Assembly: GCF_001591025.1 (NCBI RefSeq) | Contig: NZ_BCTZ01000017.1 | Coordinates: 1 to 64,000, forward strand | Origin: Sphingomonas soli NBRC 100801 | GTDB taxonomy: Bacteria; Pseudomonadota; Alphaproteobacteria; Sphingomonadales; Sphingomonadaceae | DNA: 64,000 nt | Direction: 5' to 3' | Part shown: piece by piece, positions 35,695-43,703 of the stretch | How the letters are laid out: each line of letters opens with the position of its first letter | Numbering within the stretch: the first letter of the stretch is position 1 | Program-made: the position numbers and the translations under genes | The notes under the pieces: generated by a model | What the model was told of the DNA's origin: nothing | The model's input: the letters and a program-made list of their open reading frames with translations, nothing else | Database searches by the model: none

Positions 35695-36594
35695 TCACCG
35701 CTTGAAGCAATGCTTGCGGTGCCATTCTAGGAAATGTGGATGGGGCCGCTCGATCAGGCGATCTGGCTGGAGAGCGTAACCGCCTTTGTTGATGACGCCG
35801 CGTATGCTGTCGGGGTCGTTGGCTTGGCGCGAGATCAAGATCTCCAGATCGTCGCCAAGGCTGATCAAGCCCCGGTCGAACATCCAATGCGCAATACCGG
35901 AAAGCGCCAATCCGTTGCTGACGATATCAGGGCCGTTCGCTTCGACCGGTTTAATGTGGGCGGCCTCGACCTCGGCGCGTCCGCCGCCGTTGATCAGCTT
36001 GAGACCGGTGATCGCGCACCGTTGATCGTAAGCACGCAGGACGGTGCGTCGGAAGATCCGGTCCCTGACTAGCCGGGAGGTCAGCACCGGAACGCGGATA
36101 CGGTCTTGTTCGAAGATGAAAGGCACCGGCTGCTCCCGCAGTCTGTCGCCCTCTGCAATTGCGTCGGTTCGCGGCAGCAGCGGCGCGTCGTCACTCAGCC
36201 CAATGTTGATGATGCGATTAAAATCCGCTGCGGAGATCGGGCGCACGGCAGATTGCGCGCGCCCGGAAATACGTCCCTCTTCGTTCAGCACGCCAGTTTC
36301 AATCGGCCCTTGCGGCCCAGCAAAGGGCACGGGATTGGCGAAATCGAGGTAGGAGCCCGGTTCGATCAGCGCGAGATACATACCGGATGTTGAAGGGTCA
36401 GGGGTGATGCGCTCCACCTTAGCGACCGCGAAATAGCCCCGCGTGCCGGGGACCTTGCGTGGCTCGTAGTAAATGATCCAGTCGCCCTCGGTTGGCTGGG
36501 CGCGGCTCAGATACTGCGCAGGAAATTGATACCGCTCGGCGGGGCTATCATCATAGATTGAGTCGGATCGGTGGATGAAAACGCCGAAAGCCAT
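35695..36594 (-). CDS. HNH endonuclease with N-terminal PUA/EVE-like region
   Basis: A 299-aa protein. Residues about 190-262 form an HNH nuclease (RAYDQRCAITGLKL, EAAHIKPVEANGPDIVSNGL, then ALSGIAHWMFDRGLISL), with H, N and H in place. The first 100 residues are beta-rich (TEGDWIIYYEPRKVPG, GYFAVAKVERITPDP, YLALIEPGSYLDFANPVPF) and remind me of PUA-like (EVE/ASCH) modified-base readers; that link is an inference. Such fusions occur in stand-alone modification-dependent restriction enzymes. No methyltransferase gene is nearby, which agrees with that idea. It sits in the tRNA-Leu island, facing the integrase remains. Confidence 0.82.
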   Translation of the reverse strand: MAFGVFIHRSDSIYDDSPAERYQFPAQYLSRAQPTEGDWIIYYEPRKVPGTRGYFAVAKVERITPDPSTSGMYLALIEPGSYLDFANPVPFAGPQGPIETGVLNEEGRISGRAQSAVRPISAADFNRIINIGLSDDAPLLPRTDAIAEGDRLREQPVPFIFEQDRIRVPVLTSRLVRDRIFRRTVLRAYDQRCAITGLKLINGGGRAEVEAAHIKPVEANGPDIVSNGLALSGIAHWMFDRGLISLGDDLEILISRQANDPDSIRGVINKGGYALQPDRLIERPHPHFLEWHRKHCFKR

Positions 36595-36608
36595 TGGTTG
36601 AGAATAGA

Positions 36609-36661
36609 CACTTCGGCGTCCGACGCTAGCGGTCGCCCGACGGGAGCAGGACGCCGAAGTG
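36609..36661. terminator. Perfect 13-bp inverted repeat between nuclease and excisionase genes
   Basis: CACTTCGGCGTCC (36609-36621) and GGACGCCGAAGTG (36649-36661) are exact reverse complements with a 27-base spacer. The element lies just past the stop of the excisionase-type gene and just before the start of the HNH gene on the same strand. It may terminate the first transcript or be an operator for the second. Confidence 0.5.
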
Positions 36662-36670
36662 CGAGCACCA

Positions 36671-36940
36671 TTAGCCTATCTGCTGCTCTCTGAGGCGTTG
36701 CACCAACGCGTGCAGGCGGGCGACAGGAACGAGTGTCGTGCGGCCGAGCTTGATGACCTCAATGTCTCCTGATGTGATCAACTCATACACCCTCGACCGA
36801 CTAATCCCGAGCAATCTCGTCGCCTCGGGAATGCGCACCGTTATGGGTTCGAGGGATGATCGATTGTGTGCATCGAAAGAATTGTCGGTCGCCTCTTTGC
36901 CATAAGCGGTCCGATCCAAGCGTAGTGTCGTAGCAATCAT
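36671..36940 (-). CDS. Excisionase-family / MerR-like helix-turn-helix protein
   Basis: An 89-aa DNA-binding protein. The C-terminal two thirds match the short 'excisionase family' HTH (ITVRIPEATRLLGISRSRVY, ELITSGDIEVIKLGRTTLVP). The last helix VARLHALVQRLREQQ is also typical. ATG 36940 is preceded by AGGAGG; the frame runs 9 codons further up without a ribosome site. It likely bends DNA or regulates island genes such as the integrase. Confidence 0.85.
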   Translation of the reverse strand: MIATTLRLDRTAYGKEATDNSFDAHNRSSLEPITVRIPEATRLLGISRSRVYELITSGDIEVIKLGRTTLVPVARLHALVQRLREQQIG

Positions 36941-37035
36941 TCCAAGCCTCCTATTTGGCCAGAGCACGACGACGGATGGGCGGGTCTACCCCCCGTAAAA
37001 AATCAAGCTGGACGGAAAGGGGGCTGGCGGGAGTG

Positions 37036-37245
37036 CTACCGGCCCGCTTCGACGGAGTAGAACATCGGATTGTGCAGCCAGGCATTGATGGCGGATCCCC
37101 GCCAGCCCGCGCAGCGGGTGCTGATCTGCACGTTCTTCGGGAAGGTGCCGTTCTGAATCTTCCGATACATGGTTGAGCGGCTAAGGCCGGTGCGTTCGAG
37201 AACGGTCTTGATCCGGAGGATACGGTCAGGAGTGTCGGTCAGCAT
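37036..37245 (-). CDS. AlpA-family phage-type regulator
   Basis: A 69-aa helix-turn-helix protein (ILRIKTVLERTGLSRSTMYR, KIQNGTFPKNVQIS), the AlpA/DUF1233 type that activates excision or integrase genes of P4-like elements. The usual C-terminal Trp-containing motif is present (CAGWRGSAINAWL). ATG 37245 has AGGTGA 6 bases upstream; ATG 37260 is in frame but without a good site. The long open frame further upstream is not convincing. Together with the integrase remains and the excisionase-type protein it marks the mobile origin of this stretch. Confidence 0.85.
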   Translation of the reverse strand: MLTDTPDRILRIKTVLERTGLSRSTMYRKIQNGTFPKNVQISTRCAGWRGSAINAWLHNPMFYSVEAGR

Positions 37246-38131
37246 TGATATCACCTGCATCGCTTGCCTTGAGTGGTCCTCCCCCCGAGACATGTTGGAC
37301 AGGCTGCACGAAGTCGTGGGCGGGGACGTAGAAGGCTTGGCAACCGCCGATGCGGGAATTGGATCCCGCTCGCGGCGATGACGGCTTCGGCGACCGGTAC
37401 GATCTCGCGTTCGGGCAGCGGGGTGGGATCGGCGGCGAGGCCGGGGCGCCGCAGGAGCCGTTCGCTGTCCGAAGCCGGCCGGGCGCTCTTCGCTGCTTCG
37501 CGCGCGCGCCGGACTTCCGCCAATGACGCCGACCGACTGCGCAAATATCTGGCGAAGTTCGGGCTCGAATGGGCGCAACTCACTAAGGCCTGAAGCCAAC
37601 GCCCCAAGCACCGCGCACAGCCCTACGGGCGCCATCCTCGGCAAGGTTCACGCCCTGAATGCCCAATTTGGACGTCGTGGCTTCATCAACGTAACAATCT
37701 GGCCTGTCCACAGCGAAGCTAAGGTTATTCGCGGCTATGGCGAGGAGATCGACGAGATCGAGCCGCGCCTGAAAACGCCGCGCTCACCGCGCACCGCCCG
37801 TGCCGCTCTGATCGCGAGCCCCGCGCCGTCCGACGGCGTGATCCACAGGCCGTGGGCGGCGAACTCGGGATTAATGCGCCACCTCACGACTTAGGTGAGC
37901 CACCACAGAATAGCGATGCGAGGCGAGCACGCCATCGCCGGCCAAGGGTTGAAAAGCCGGAACCCATCTGTTAGAGGATTTCCTTAGATAGAATGACGTT
38001 CCGATCAACGGAATTTTGTAGAGCAAGTTAGGAGTACGTCGCGGTAGCCGCCTAGGGCCTTTCGTGAGGAAAGATGGCGCAGCGGGTGGTGCGAATTGAA
38101 ACGAGAAAATGAATGTTGGGAGGAGAGGGTT
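37246..38131. other. Gap with no supportable gene between the island and the TonB receptor
   Basis: This 886-base stretch holds several short open frames on both strands (for example minus 37251-37607 and plus 37273-37593, the latter ending DADRLRKYLAKFGLEWAQL). They overlap each other and none shows a recognised motif or a good start. They could be remains of island genes. The last 250 bases (37895-38131) are non-coding, clearly AT-richer, and contain the ribosome site GGGAGGAGAGGG of the next gene. Confidence 0.5.
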
Positions 38132-41026
38132 ATGACTATTCGGCTGAACGGATCGGGTTCGACTATCGCCATAATGTTGGCCGCCTCGTCTCTCGGGATC
38201 GCGCCCGCGTTTGCGCAGGAAGCCGCGGGGGACCGGGTAACCGTACAGAAAACCGAGGAGGGCGAGACACCCGCTGAGGAAATCGTCGTCACGGGCACCG
38301 CGATTCGCGGCGTCGCTCCAATTGGATCGAACCTCGTCACGCTGGACCAGGAAGCTATTGCAAAAACGGGCGCAACCAACCTGAGCGAGCTGATCAACAC
38401 CGTGCCGGCAATAACCACGGCGGGCGCGGAAGGGATCGGTGAGAACGTATTTTCCTATTTCTCGCCGCAAATCCACAGCCTGTCGGGGAGCGCGAGCAAC
38501 ACGACTCTGGTTGTGATTGACGGTATGCGCGTCCCCGGCGCCGGCATACGCTATGGCCAATCGGATCCCAACATCCTTCCGGTCAGCGCGATCCAGCGGG
38601 TCGAGGTGCTGGCGGACGGAGCGTCGTCCATCTATGGCTCCGATGCTGTCGCGGGTGTGGTGAACTACATCACCCGGCCATCGTACAGCGGAGCCAAATT
38701 AACCGCCCGAGTTCGGCTCGCGGACAAGTGGCACAGCATCGACGTCAACGGCATCGTGGGAACGAAATGGGCCACCGGCGGCATCTATTTCGCGGTCCAG
38801 CATATGTATGCCTCTCCGCTGTGGAAGAAGGATCGGGAAATCCTGGCCATGGGCGATTACCGTCCGCTCGGCGGCCGCAATACCAACACGTTCAACTGCA
38901 TGCCGGCCACGATTCGTACGACCGCGACCGGGACGACGCGGGCCTATCTGTCACCCTCGGCGACGACACCCACAGAACTGATTACGGAAAACGCGCCTTG
39001 CAACAATTCGATCTATGCGGGTGCGCTTGGAAGCATGGAGCGCACCAATGGGTTGATACGCTTAAACCAGTCCTTCGGTGACCGGCTGACGGTGACTGCC
39101 ACCGCCAATTACAATGTGCAGGAGAACAGTTACGACTTCGGTCCCGCGAACGTCAACAACGTGACTGTCTTCGGTCCCGGGTCGACTCGCGTCACCCAGC
39201 GCAATCCATTCTATGTGGCGCCGGCAGGCGAGCCCAATGTGACGCAGCAGATCGTATCCTTTGCCGCGATCAAACCCGACAATTATTACGGCACGCAAGA
39301 CCTAGAGAACGAATCAGTGTATCTCTACGGTAACGCCGAATACAAGCTGTCCGATAGCTGGAGTGTAACACTCAGCAATGCGTACGGGGATAGCACCAGC
39401 TTCACGCGCGAAAGGGATACGATCTGCACCGCCTGCGTACGGCGGGCGCTGAACGGCACCACGGCCGCGAACGGTAGTGTCAGTGCCGCTAATCCAGCCA
39501 TCCCGTTGACGACGGAGAACGCACTGGACGTCTGGCAGCCCAATGCCGGCAGGACCTCGGCTGCGGTTCTGAATAGCCTCTACGTCAACCAAGGCTACAC
39601 CCGGCATATCAACAGATTCAACCAGACAAAGCTGGAGGCGCAAGGCGTGCTGTTCGCACTGCCGGCCGGCGACGTGCGTCTTGCGTTTGGCGGCGAATAT
39701 TATTGGGCCGAACAGAGAGTCCTGGATGTCGATGCGGCCGGAGAAGTTGCCTTCAACCTCGACCGGAATGTCCTCTCGGGCTATGCCGAGGTTGCGGTTC
39801 CGCTCGTCTCGGAGGCCATGGGAATACCGCTCGTGCGGCGGCTCGACCTGAGCCTCTCGGCTCGATATGACCGATTCAGCGACGTCAGAGACACCACCAA
39901 TCCCAAGATCGCGGCCACTTGGGAGGTGGCCAAGGGGCTGAGGCTGCGCGGTAACTATGCAACCGCGTTTGTCGCGCCGCCTATGGCTACGATCGGGATT
40001 CCGGAACTCGGCTATCGGCGGAGAGCAGTCGGAGTGACGAACTCCCAGGCCTTCTACGTTCCGGTTGAAATTTATCCGGCTGTTAAGCTGTTGCCCGGTT
40101 GCGCGACTGCGGTCGTCGTGTGCCAGATCGGCACTTCCGTTAATCCGGGCCTGACCCGCGACTATGGCATCGGGCCTGACGCCGAGCCGCAGACGGGTAA
40201 CAGCTGGTCCATCGGCGTCGACTTCGCGCCGGCGCAGGTCCCCGGCCTTCGAACATCGGTGACATTCTGGAGCAATAAGTTCTTCGGCGGCGTAAACCGG
40301 CTTGAGGTCACGCAACAGTTTTATTCCACCACGATGCGGGACCGCCTGACAATCTGCCCAACAGGTTGCACGACGACCCAAATAAACGAGTTTGGCAATG
40401 TCGCCAATGGCGGCTCGATCGACGTGACGCCGCCGGCCGTAACCTATTTCATGATCAACAACGATATGGCCAATGTGCTCAACCTGTTCGTCCAGGGAAT
40501 CGATGCCGACCTCAAATATCAATTTAGAACCAAGAATATCGGCAAATTCACGTTCGGCGCCACGGGCACATATTATACGCGCTTTGACCAGAATACCGGC
40601 GGCGAGCCGTTCAGTATTCTCAACACCTCGGGCTTCAACTCCGGCTTCCCCTCGATCCAGACTCGCTTACGGTTCCAGCTTGGCTGGGATCTGGGCGGGC
40701 TTTCGGTCGACGGGTTCGTGACTCATACCGGCTCCTACAGGAACTGGGACAATGATGCCGTTACGCCGCTGATCCTCGATGCGAACAACCGGCCCATCGG
40801 GGGAGGCGACGTGGTCGAATCGGATACGAGGCTGGATCTGAACGTCGCATACCGGCTGAAATTCGGTAAGACCGCTGACGCCAGGCTGTTCCTGAACGTC
40901 AACAACGTGTTCGATAAGGCTCCGCCATTCTATAGCGGCACACTGGGCCGGACGCATGGCATCAACCGTTATGTATCGAACCCGTACGGACGGACCGTGT
41001 CGCTGGGCTTCAGTGCGGAATTCTAA
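38132..41026 (+). CDS. TonB-dependent outer-membrane receptor (catabolic region)
   Basis: A 964-aa TonB-dependent transporter. The signal peptide (IAIMLAASSLGIAPAFAQ) is followed by EEIVVTGTAIRG, a likely TonB box. The plug domain (residues about 60-190) has LVVIDGMRVPGAG and GASSIYGSDAVAGVVNYITR. The barrel ends GRTVSLGFSAEF with the usual terminal Phe. It differs in detail from the receptor at 23361 and is not a recent copy. The start follows GGGAGGAGAGGGTT. It heads a plus-strand series with a phosphatase, a hydrolase and a glycoside hydrolase, so its cargo may be a glycosylated or phosphorylated compound. Confidence 0.93.
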   Translation: MTIRLNGSGSTIAIMLAASSLGIAPAFAQEAAGDRVTVQKTEEGETPAEEIVVTGTAIRGVAPIGSNLVTLDQEAIAKTGATNLSELINTVPAITTAGAEGIGENVFSYFSPQIHSLSGSASNTTLVVIDGMRVPGAGIRYGQSDPNILPVSAIQRVEVLADGASSIYGSDAVAGVVNYITRPSYSGAKLTARVRLADKWHSIDVNGIVGTKWATGGIYFAVQHMYASPLWKKDREILAMGDYRPLGGRNTNTFNCMPATIRTTATGTTRAYLSPSATTPTELITENAPCNNSIYAGALGSMERTNGLIRLNQSFGDRLTVTATANYNVQENSYDFGPANVNNVTVFGPGSTRVTQRNPFYVAPAGEPNVTQQIVSFAAIKPDNYYGTQDLENESVYLYGNAEYKLSDSWSVTLSNAYGDSTSFTRERDTICTACVRRALNGTTAANGSVSAANPAIPLTTENALDVWQPNAGRTSAAVLNSLYVNQGYTRHINRFNQTKLEAQGVLFALPAGDVRLAFGGEYYWAEQRVLDVDAAGEVAFNLDRNVLSGYAEVAVPLVSEAMGIPLVRRLDLSLSARYDRFSDVRDTTNPKIAATWEVAKGLRLRGNYATAFVAPPMATIGIPELGYRRRAVGVTNSQAFYVPVEIYPAVKLLPGCATAVVVCQIGTSVNPGLTRDYGIGPDAEPQTGNSWSIGVDFAPAQVPGLRTSVTFWSNKFFGGVNRLEVTQQFYSTTMRDRLTICPTGCTTTQINEFGNVANGGSIDVTPPAVTYFMINNDMANVLNLFVQGIDADLKYQFRTKNIGKFTFGATGTYYTRFDQNTGGEPFSILNTSGFNSGFPSIQTRLRFQLGWDLGGLSVDGFVTHTGSYRNWDNDAVTPLILDANNRPIGGGDVVESDTRLDLNVAYRLKFGKTADARLFLNVNNVFDKAPPFYSGTLGRTHGINRYVSNPYGRTVSLGFSAEF

Positions 41027-41053
41027 GTCTGAACTGTAGACATGCCGGGCTAG

Positions 41054-41078
41054 CCCTCACCGCTACGCGCGGTGAGGG
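41054..41078 (+). terminator. Hairpin between TonB receptor and PhoD-like gene
   Basis: A perfect 10-bp stem (CCCTCACCGC / GCGGTGAGGG) with a 5-base loop lies 27 bases after the receptor stop. No T-run follows, so it may only partly stop transcription and set lower expression of the downstream enzymes. Confidence 0.6.
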
Positions 41079-41132
41079 ATCTCCCATTGGATTGGCGTGC
41101 AGGCGGACGACAGCCACGAGAAGGAGGTCATC

Positions 41133-42683
41133 ATGCATAGCAGACGAACCGTCCTGCACCGTGCCGCTGCTGCGAGCCTCGGCGGGGTATTATTCGGCGG
41201 TGTCTCCTGGTCGCGTGCGAGCACCGCCGAAACCCGCACCGTCAGAGCGTTGCTGCCTTCGGCGAGCCATGACACGCTGGCGGTTAAAGTGCTGCTCGAC
41301 ACGCCGCCGTCCGCAGCGCCGGTGCTGACGATCGACGGGCGACGGGTCACGGCGCAACAAATGGATGTGGACGGCTATTCCTGGGGCTTCGTTCAGAGAG
41401 GCCTCAAAGGCGGCACCACGCACGAGCTGACCCTGACCGATGAATATGGTGCCGCGCTGCGCGCACCGTGGCGGCTCAAGACGCTGCCCGACTTGGACGA
41501 CCGGCCCGAGCGGTTCCGGATTCTGTTCTTCACCTGTGCGGGTGGCGACGAGGCCAAGAGCGCGCTGGCGGTGAACGTGCGGCGCGCGCTGTTCGATCGT
41601 GCGTTGAGCTTCTCGCCCGATCTGGCGGTGGCGAATGGCGATCACATCTACTGGGACCTCGACACCGCACTGAAAATCCGCGGAAGTGCCCGGAGCCGGG
41701 CGCGCAACGAAGAAATCTATCGCAGGATCGCGTGGATCGACCAGGATCTGAGATTCGATTCCGAGACCAACCGCCGTTCGCTCAACACGGTGATCGGACG
41801 GCAGATCGCGTCGATTTATGAGGACCGGTTCGCCTCGGTGCCGCTGGTCTTCATCAGCGACGACCACGACTATTTTGAAAACGACAATGGTGGCACGTGG
41901 GGGTACACCTTCCCGCCGCGTGCCTTCACCCTCAATCTGCAACGCCGCGCATCGGCAATCGCCTATCCCTTCGCCCTGGGTCGTCCGCAATTGCCCGGTG
42001 GGGCCTTGACATCCGAAACGGTCGAGACGGTCAGAATTGGAAAGCTCGCCGAGCTGGCATTGTTCGATTGTCGCCGCGGATTGGATACCAGGACCGCTAA
42101 CGGCATGCTGTTTCCGGACGTCGAACGATTCCTGATTGAACGGCTGCGCCGATCGGAGGCCCGTCATTACATTCACGTCCCGTCGGTCCCGTTCGGCTGG
42201 ACTGCGGGCAAGCTTGGCGATTGGTACGAGGACCCACCGCCAGCAGGCACTAGGGACAGCGACAAGGAATTCTGGCGGACGAGCTGGTTCGACCAGCACC
42301 AGCGGCTGATCAAGGCGCTGACCGAACAGCGGGAGCGCCCTGCGATTACCATATCCGGCGATATCCACGCGAGTGGCGCCAAGCATTTCACGCGCAGCGG
42401 CAACATCGATCTTACGGCCAATCCGCTCGAGGCGGTCCTTGCGGGCACGATCGGCACGGCCACCGGCTGGCCTAGCCACGGACGCGGAATGTTTCCGAGC
42501 ACTCCGGGCAAACTGATGGGCACCGACACGGCGGAAACCCAGGAGAAAAACGGCTTCACACTATTCGATGTCACGCCGGGCCACATCGAGGTGCGTCAGT
42601 TCAACTGGCGTCCGCCCGAGCCGATCGAAGTGATCGCCTCGCTCAAGCCTTATGCCACCTTCCGGATGGAGCGTCGCGCATGA
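41133..42683 (+). CDS. PhoD-like alkaline phosphatase / metallophosphoesterase, Tat-exported
   Basis: A 516-aa predicted phosphodiesterase/phosphomonoesterase of the PhoD group. The N-terminus MHSRRTVLHRAAAASLGGVL carries a twin-Arg export signal. Metal-binding motifs are in order: LFFTCAGGDE (the usual position of SCsd), VANGDHIYWD, ISDDHDYFENDNGG and the late ISGDIHASGAKHF. An N-terminal beta-sandwich of about 100 residues precedes the catalytic domain. It begins after AAGGAGGTCATC. The substrate is unknown; in this locus it may strip phosphate from an imported compound. The stop overlaps a possible 45-codon ORF. Confidence 0.88.
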   Translation: MHSRRTVLHRAAAASLGGVLFGGVSWSRASTAETRTVRALLPSASHDTLAVKVLLDTPPSAAPVLTIDGRRVTAQQMDVDGYSWGFVQRGLKGGTTHELTLTDEYGAALRAPWRLKTLPDLDDRPERFRILFFTCAGGDEAKSALAVNVRRALFDRALSFSPDLAVANGDHIYWDLDTALKIRGSARSRARNEEIYRRIAWIDQDLRFDSETNRRSLNTVIGRQIASIYEDRFASVPLVFISDDHDYFENDNGGTWGYTFPPRAFTLNLQRRASAIAYPFALGRPQLPGGALTSETVETVRIGKLAELALFDCRRGLDTRTANGMLFPDVERFLIERLRRSEARHYIHVPSVPFGWTAGKLGDWYEDPPPAGTRDSDKEFWRTSWFDQHQRLIKALTEQRERPAITISGDIHASGAKHFTRSGNIDLTANPLEAVLAGTIGTATGWPSHGRGMFPSTPGKLMGTDTAETQEKNGFTLFDVTPGHIEVRQFNWRPPEPIEVIASLKPYATFRMERRA

Positions 42684-42817
42684 CGACGATGATTAGTCGG
42701 GCGGCGCTCGCCTCCCTCGGCATCACCACCGCCAGCATCGACTTCACCAACGAAGCGCGAGGCGCCCGAAGTGTGAGATCGACCCGGTCAAGAAAGGAAA
42801 CGCGATGCGCTATCTGA
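42680..42817 (+). CDS. Possible 45-aa ORF bridging two genes
   Basis: ATG 42680 overlaps the phosphatase stop by 4 bases, and the frame ends 13 bases inside the next gene. The product (MTTMISRAALASLGITTASI followed by a charged tail) begins like a truncated signal sequence and then loses any protein character. It may be a translational bridge, a relic of a deleted gene, or chance. Confidence 0.2.
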   Translation: MTTMISRAALASLGITTASIDFTNEARGARSVRSTRSRKETRCAI

Positions 42818-43653
42818 TTGCCGCTACCCTCGTGACAATCGCCGCCCCCGCCGTGGCACAGGAGGTGAAGGTGGAAACCGTGACCTTCCCCAGCCGCGAC
42901 GGAAAGACCCAAGTTAAGGGCTATTTGTTCAAGCCGGCCAAAGCCCGTGCCAAACTCCCCGCTGTCGTGATGATGCACGGTGGCGCCGGCGCATACGCGT
43001 CATCGGCGAAGGGCAAGTATGACGCCTCCACATTGTCCAGCCGCCACAAGGCGTGGGCCATGCTGTTGGCGCGCAACGGCTATGCTGCCCTCATGGTCGA
43101 TGATTTCGGCTCGATCGGCTTCCCCGCTGGGTTCGCCGGCACGTCTGCCGGTCGCCCTGCCGCCATCGACCCTGTCGATTTCCGCCCGCTGCATGCCTAT
43201 GGCGCGCTCGATTTCCTCCGGTCGCGTGCCGACGTCATCGCAAATCGCGTCGCGCTGTTCGGCTGGTCTCACGGCGCGATCACCACACTCGCCGGGATGG
43301 CCGACGACAAGCCCGGCGACATGCGCACACTCGGCTTTACGGTGGGGGTCGCAATCTACCCCGGCTGCGTCCTCAACAAGCGGTTCGAGAAGGACGGTTA
43401 CAAGCCCTATAACCCCGTCCGCGTGTTCATGGGCACGGCGGACGAGAAGGTCTCGCCCAAGGTTTGCGAAACCTTGGTCGAACGCAGCAGGGCGGCGGGC
43501 AACGACATCGCGATCCGCATGTTCGAAGGTGCCACCCACAGCTACGACACCCCCGCCCAATCCCGGCAATCGATCACAGCCAACGCGGCGGCGAAGGCCG
43601 CGACCGAGGCCGATGTGCTGCGGTTTCTGGCAGCGAAGTTGAAGGATCAATAG
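42805..43653 (+). CDS. Dienelactone-hydrolase-family alpha/beta hydrolase, exported
   Basis: A 282-aa hydrolase with a short signal peptide (MRYLIAATLVTIAAPAVAQE). The fold shows VVMMHGGAGAY (oxyanion region), the nucleophile elbow GWSHGA near residue 154, Asp in MGTADEKVSP and His in FEGATHSYD. The nucleophile is Ser, where classical dienelactone hydrolase has Cys, so an esterase activity is more likely than a lactone-specific one. ATG 42805 follows AAGGAAACGCG. It is part of the plus-strand set after the TonB receptor and probably acts in the periplasm. Confidence 0.88.
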   Translation: MRYLIAATLVTIAAPAVAQEVKVETVTFPSRDGKTQVKGYLFKPAKARAKLPAVVMMHGGAGAYASSAKGKYDASTLSSRHKAWAMLLARNGYAALMVDDFGSIGFPAGFAGTSAGRPAAIDPVDFRPLHAYGALDFLRSRADVIANRVALFGWSHGAITTLAGMADDKPGDMRTLGFTVGVAIYPGCVLNKRFEKDGYKPYNPVRVFMGTADEKVSPKVCETLVERSRAAGNDIAIRMFEGATHSYDTPAQSRQSITANAAAKAATEADVLRFLAAKLKDQ

Positions 43654-43703
43654 CGAGTCCCCCGATGGGGAAGGTGGCATCGCACAACGCGGGAGGGAAT
43701 GGC

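Noticed and set aside
37261-37644. Extension of the AlpA-type frame to 202 codons
   Set aside because: The upstream part is Arg/Pro/Ser-rich without a start signal; the family protein is only about 70 residues.
37523-37894. 123-codon plus-strand frame in the gap before the second TonB receptor
   Set aside because: No recognised motif, no ribosome site and overlap with other short frames; could be a remnant but not supportable as a gene.
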